From NIOZ-UU13 sp032250555 (GTDB lineage Bacteria > Planctomycetota > Phycisphaerae > Sedimentisphaerales > Anaerobacaceae), in NCBI GenBank assembly GCA_032250555.1, contig JAVVFI010000063.1, positions 1-17,345 of the forward strand: 17,345 nucleotides of DNA, in the 5' to 3' direction. The translations under genes and the position numbers were made by a program. Below the pieces are notes generated by a model. That model had not been told where the DNA came from. It saw only the letters and a list, made by a program, of their open reading frames with translations, and made no database searches. Numbering within the stretch: the stretch's first letter is position 1; the number at the start of each line of letters is the position of its first letter. Below, one piece after another: positions 14,745 to 17,345 of this stretch.

Positions 14745-16490
14745 ATGAGAAACATTCACATTGAATTTAGCAGTGGATTCACCCGGCACTTACGAGCATC
14801 AAACATCGCAACTCATAGAATTCTTTCCAGAGCACATTGCGTCACTATCCTTTACTTTTGCCTGCTTACCCCTCTACTCGGTGACATTACACCCCTGCAC
14901 GCAGTCCAGGCGCAGCTTCGCCTCGTAATCATTGGCGACTCGACGGTCTGCGAGTATCCCCCTGAACGAGACTGCTGCGGCTGGGGACAATACATACAGG
15001 GCTATTTCAAAGACACGGTCAAAGTAATTAATCTGGCAAGGAGTGGATGTAGTACCAAAACATTCATCAATGAAGGGCTTTGGGAAAAGACGCTGGAGAC
15101 TAAGCCCGACATTCTGCTGATTCAATTCGGACATAATGATTCACACAGCCCGGATAAGCCTGAGTCTACCAACGCCGATACGGACTTCAGGAAATATCTG
15201 CGGCAATATATTGAACAGACGAGGGCGATTGGCGCAACACCTATTCTGGTGACACCTGTACAGAGAAGAACTTACAGTCCGAAAGGTAAGCTGGATAACA
15301 GCCTGATTATATATGCCGATGCGATGAAGGCTGTTGCGGCACAAAAGAATGTGAGTGTGATTGATCTGAACGCTTCAAGCGGTAAGCTATATGAGCAATT
15401 GGGCACCGCCGCCAATGACATAGTGGCCAATGAGCCGAAGGATCGCACACACTTCAATGAAAAAGGCGCCCGCATGATGGCAAATCTCGTTATGCTGGAA
15501 CTAACGCAGGTCGAGCCTCGTCTCGAAAAGCGGCTGGCAACTGAAAAGCCCGCTGCCATGGGCAAGATTGCTTCCAAGCCGTTGTTTCGCGACCCGGTGT
15601 TCGATGGTGCGGCTGATCCGGTACTATGCTGGAACCCGAAAGAGAGCAAATGGTTTATGTTTTATACCAACCGGCGGGCAAACGAACCGAATACACAGGG
15701 TGTTTCCTGGGTCCATGGCACTAAGATAGGTATAACCGAATCATCGGACTACGGAGCGACATGGAAATACCGGACAACAGCCAATATAGATTACGCCCAG
15801 GGCGAGTACAGCTATTGGGCGCCGGAGGTAATTGAACACGAAGGCACCTATCACATGTATCTGACCTTCGTACCGGGGATATTCACTAATTGGGATGCCC
15901 CGCGTGATATTATTCATCTAACCAGCAGTGACCTGCTTAACTGGAAATATCATTCCACACTAAAACTAACTTCCAATAAGGTTATAGATGCCTGCGTCAT
16001 GCGGATGCCGGATGGTACATGGCGACTGTGGTATAACAACGAGGTCGATAGAAAATCTATCTACTATGCCGACAGTCCAGACCTGTATAAATGGGAAGAC
16101 CACGGCAAGGCTATTGGTGACCGTCCCGGCGAAGGGCCTAAAGTTTTCCAATGGAAAGACCGGTACTGGATGGTTGTCGATGTCTGGAACGGGCTCGGTG
16201 TATATTTTTCGGATGACTGTGTCAAATGGACCCGACAAAAGAACAATCTGCTCGATAAGCCGGGTAAAGGAACAGATGACAAAGTTAAAGGCGGCCATCC
16301 CGATGTTGTGGTCAGTGACGACCGTGCATTTCTTTTTTATTTCACACATCCTGGCAGGTTAAAAAGCACCCCTAAAAGCGACCTATACGAACAGCGGCGC
16401 AGCTCGATTCAGGTCGTTGAGCTTGAATATAAAGATGGCCAACTTTCCTGCGACCGAGATAAACCAACTTATATCCTGCTGCAAAAATAA
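14745..16490 (+). CDS. Secreted GDSL esterase fused to a GH43-like five-bladed beta-propeller
   Basis: 581 residues from ATG 14745, chosen because AAGGAG (14730-14735) lies 9 bases upstream. An alternative ATG at 14718 overlaps the previous stop as ATGA, and an open frame continues to 14682. A basic leader and hydrophobic stretch (30-55, ending HAVQA) form the export signal. Residues 57-262 are an SGNH/GDSL esterase of rhamnogalacturonan-acetylesterase type: IIGDSTVCEY with Ser66, NLARSGCSTKTF with Gly101, QFGHNDSH with Asn131, and DRTHFNEKGARMMA with Asp233 and His236. Residues about 279-580 resemble GH43/GH32/GH62-type propellers: DGAADPVLCWNP with Asp291, YWAPEVIEHEGTYHMYL with Glu361, VIDACVMRMPDG with Asp415 and GEGPKVFQW with Glu463. 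The protein could remove an acyl group and cleave a glycosidic bond on the same substrate. Third gene of the operon. Confidence 0.82.
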   Translation: MRNIHIEFSSGFTRHLRASNIATHRILSRAHCVTILYFCLLTPLLGDITPLHAVQAQLRLVIIGDSTVCEYPPERDCCGWGQYIQGYFKDTVKVINLARSGCSTKTFINEGLWEKTLETKPDILLIQFGHNDSHSPDKPESTNADTDFRKYLRQYIEQTRAIGATPILVTPVQRRTYSPKGKLDNSLIIYADAMKAVAAQKNVSVIDLNASSGKLYEQLGTAANDIVANEPKDRTHFNEKGARMMANLVMLELTQVEPRLEKRLATEKPAAMGKIASKPLFRDPVFDGAADPVLCWNPKESKWFMFYTNRRANEPNTQGVSWVHGTKIGITESSDYGATWKYRTTANIDYAQGEYSYWAPEVIEHEGTYHMYLTFVPGIFTNWDAPRDIIHLTSSDLLNWKYHSTLKLTSNKVIDACVMRMPDGTWRLWYNNEVDRKSIYYADSPDLYKWEDHGKAIGDRPGEGPKVFQWKDRYWMVVDVWNGLGVYFSDDCVKWTRQKNNLLDKPGKGTDDKVKGGHPDVVVSDDRAFLFYFTHPGRLKSTPKSDLYEQRRSSIQVVELEYKDGQLSCDRDKPTYILLQK

Positions 16491-16495
16491 AACGA

Positions 16496-16514
16496 GTATC
16501 GGTATCCGCAATAC
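16496..16514 (+). terminator. Small hairpin between convergent genes, possible terminator
   Basis: GTAT-CGG-TAT-CCG-CA-ATAC (16496-16514) can fold with two bulged bases and is followed by T-rich TCATTTTCCTTGTTTTTT on the + strand, inside the end of the convergent sulfatase gene. The stem is short, so this is only a weak terminator candidate for the glycan operon. Confidence 0.35.
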
Positions 16515-16517
16515 GAA

Positions 16518-17345
16518 TCATTTTCCTTGTTTTTTGATAAGTGCCATTTTTCCGGCAGCGGGGACATGAGAGGCGAAATCGTCGAAGTGCTCCCGAAGCA
16601 GCTTTTGAACTTTGTTGTATTTCGGATCGTCGATCAGGTTTGTCAGTTCCAAAGGATCTTTTTCGCGGTCGAAAAGCTGGTTGGGAAACCGGTCGCGGTT
16701 GTCGCGCCGTTTGTATTTGTCTATGGGGCCGGGGTCGATCCATACGCCCAGTTTATAGCGTTCGGTAATCACAGTCGCCTGGCTCCAGTTTTCCGAGACA
16801 GCGTATTTGCGGCCAGTTGGTTTGTTTTCAGTAAGCGAACGAATCAGTGATATCCCGGTAAGTTCGGGAGCTTCATTCGGGCGCTTCAAATCCAACAAGT
16901 CCATCAAGGTAGGATACAGATCAACCAATTCCACCAGGCTTTTGTTGACGGCGCCTTCGAGAAAACGCTTCGGCCAGGCTATGATCAAAGGAACGTGCAG
17001 TGTGTCTTCATAAACGTTGTGGCCAAGCGCGCATTTTTCCACCATCCCGTGCGCGGCGAGAAAGTCCCCATGGTCCGCCGTGTAGATAACAATCGTGTCG
17101 TCTCTCAGTCCCAGTCTCTCCAGACCGTCCATGAGCCGCCCTACACATGCGTCCACCTCGCTCGTAAGAGCGTAATAATAGGCCACATAACGGCGGTACA
17201 GGTCATGGTTCTTCGCCGCCGTGCCAAGGTTCCAGGGCCGCCGCGTGTTGCGCCGCCAGCCCTGCATCTCAGGCGGCAGGTTTTCCAAAGGCTCGCTCAC
17301 GCTTTCAGGCAGTTCTGTTTTTTCCGGCGGGTACAAATCTGCCCA
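16518..17345 (-). CDS. Type I sulfatase, C-terminal part (5' end beyond the window)
   Basis: The frame is open to the right edge (reads WADLYPPEKTELPE at its beginning) and stops at TGA 16518-16520, giving 275 visible residues; the catalytic formylglycine Cys/Ser motif (CxPxR) lies outside. The visible part has the family's second metal block IVIYTADHGDFLAAHG (Asp91-His92 in visible numbering). EKCALGHNVYEDTLHVPLIIAWP follows, where the Lys and the YEDTLHVPLI wording match the usual KGxxYExSxRVPLI. The C-terminal subdomain has VELVDLYPTLMDLL, TGISLIRSL and LFDREKDPLELTNL, all standard for sulfatases of the arylsulfatase A type. It would remove sulfate esters from a glycan or other substrate, probably after export. 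It is convergent with the glycosidase operon, with only 27 bases between the stops. Sulfatases are very numerous in marine Planctomycetota. Confidence 0.92.
   Translation of the reverse strand, partial: WADLYPPEKTELPESVSEPLENLPPEMQGWRRNTRRPWNLGTAAKNHDLYRRYVAYYYALTSEVDACVGRLMDGLERLGLRDDTIVIYTADHGDFLAAHGMVEKCALGHNVYEDTLHVPLIIAWPKRFLEGAVNKSLVELVDLYPTLMDLLDLKRPNEAPELTGISLIRSLTENKPTGRKYAVSENWSQATVITERYKLGVWIDPGPIDKYKRRDNRDRFPNQLFDREKDPLELTNLIDDPKYNKVQKLLREHFDDFASHVPAAGKMALIKKQGK

Overview
The window most likely comes from an anaerobic, glycan-degrading bacterium of the Planctomycetota (Phycisphaerae-like). The indications are a Tat-exported Gfo/Idh/MocA oxidoreductase, a type I sulfatase, several secreted glycosidases, a GDSL esterase, AT-rich spacers with scattered palindromic repeats, and a sulfide-dependent homocysteine module typical of anaerobes. 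Lentisphaerota or another PVC/Bacteroidota-like lineage cannot be excluded: no rRNA, tRNA or phylogenetic marker lies in the window.

Layout. (1) 1-1503 (+): the C-terminal part of a secreted glucoamylase-like (PF10091/GH144-type) glycosidase with an Fn3-like domain, open at the left edge. A palindrome at 1520-1541 separates it from convergent genes. (2) 5272-1542 (-): a Tat-signal Gfo/Idh/MocA oxidoreductase, then a tight trio: HcyBio/DUF39 (COG1900), a NIL-domain 2x[4Fe-4S] ferredoxin and a UPF0280 (COG2122) ApbE-like protein. This is the gene set linked to making homocysteine from aspartate semialdehyde and sulfide. (3) 5273-6557: a gene-poor, AT-rich stretch. It holds a REP-like repeat, an open-frame fragment, a possible 30-residue lipoprotein, a LapA-domain membrane protein and the fossil of one SBBP-type beta-propeller repeat. 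(4) 6558-8947 (+): a visibly GC-richer two-gene unit whose genes overlap by ATGA. It encodes a lipoprotein with a C-terminal membrane helix and a PstS-like phosphate-binding lipoprotein, with no Pst permease nearby. (5) 8948-9484: an intergenic region with several dyads, including a long stem-loop just before the next gene. (6) 9485-16490 (+): a three-gene glycan operon with a GH38-type alpha-mannosidase-like enzyme, a six-hairpin (GH65/GH95-like) glycosidase and a GDSL-esterase/GH43-like beta-propeller fusion. (7) 17345-16518 (-): the C-terminal part of a type I sulfatase, convergent with the operon and open at the right edge.

How it fits together. The three secreted glycosidase/esterase genes and the sulfatase look like part of a polysaccharide-utilisation region aimed at a decorated (acylated, possibly sulfated) glycan; the substrate cannot be read from sequence. 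The homocysteine trio is a separate metabolic module. The most interesting items are the complete homocysteine trio, the orphan PstS-like plus lipoprotein/membrane pair, the esterase-glycosidase fusion, the long dyad before the GH38 gene, and the SBBP-repeat fossil. I saw no CRISPR array, transposase, tRNA or rRNA.
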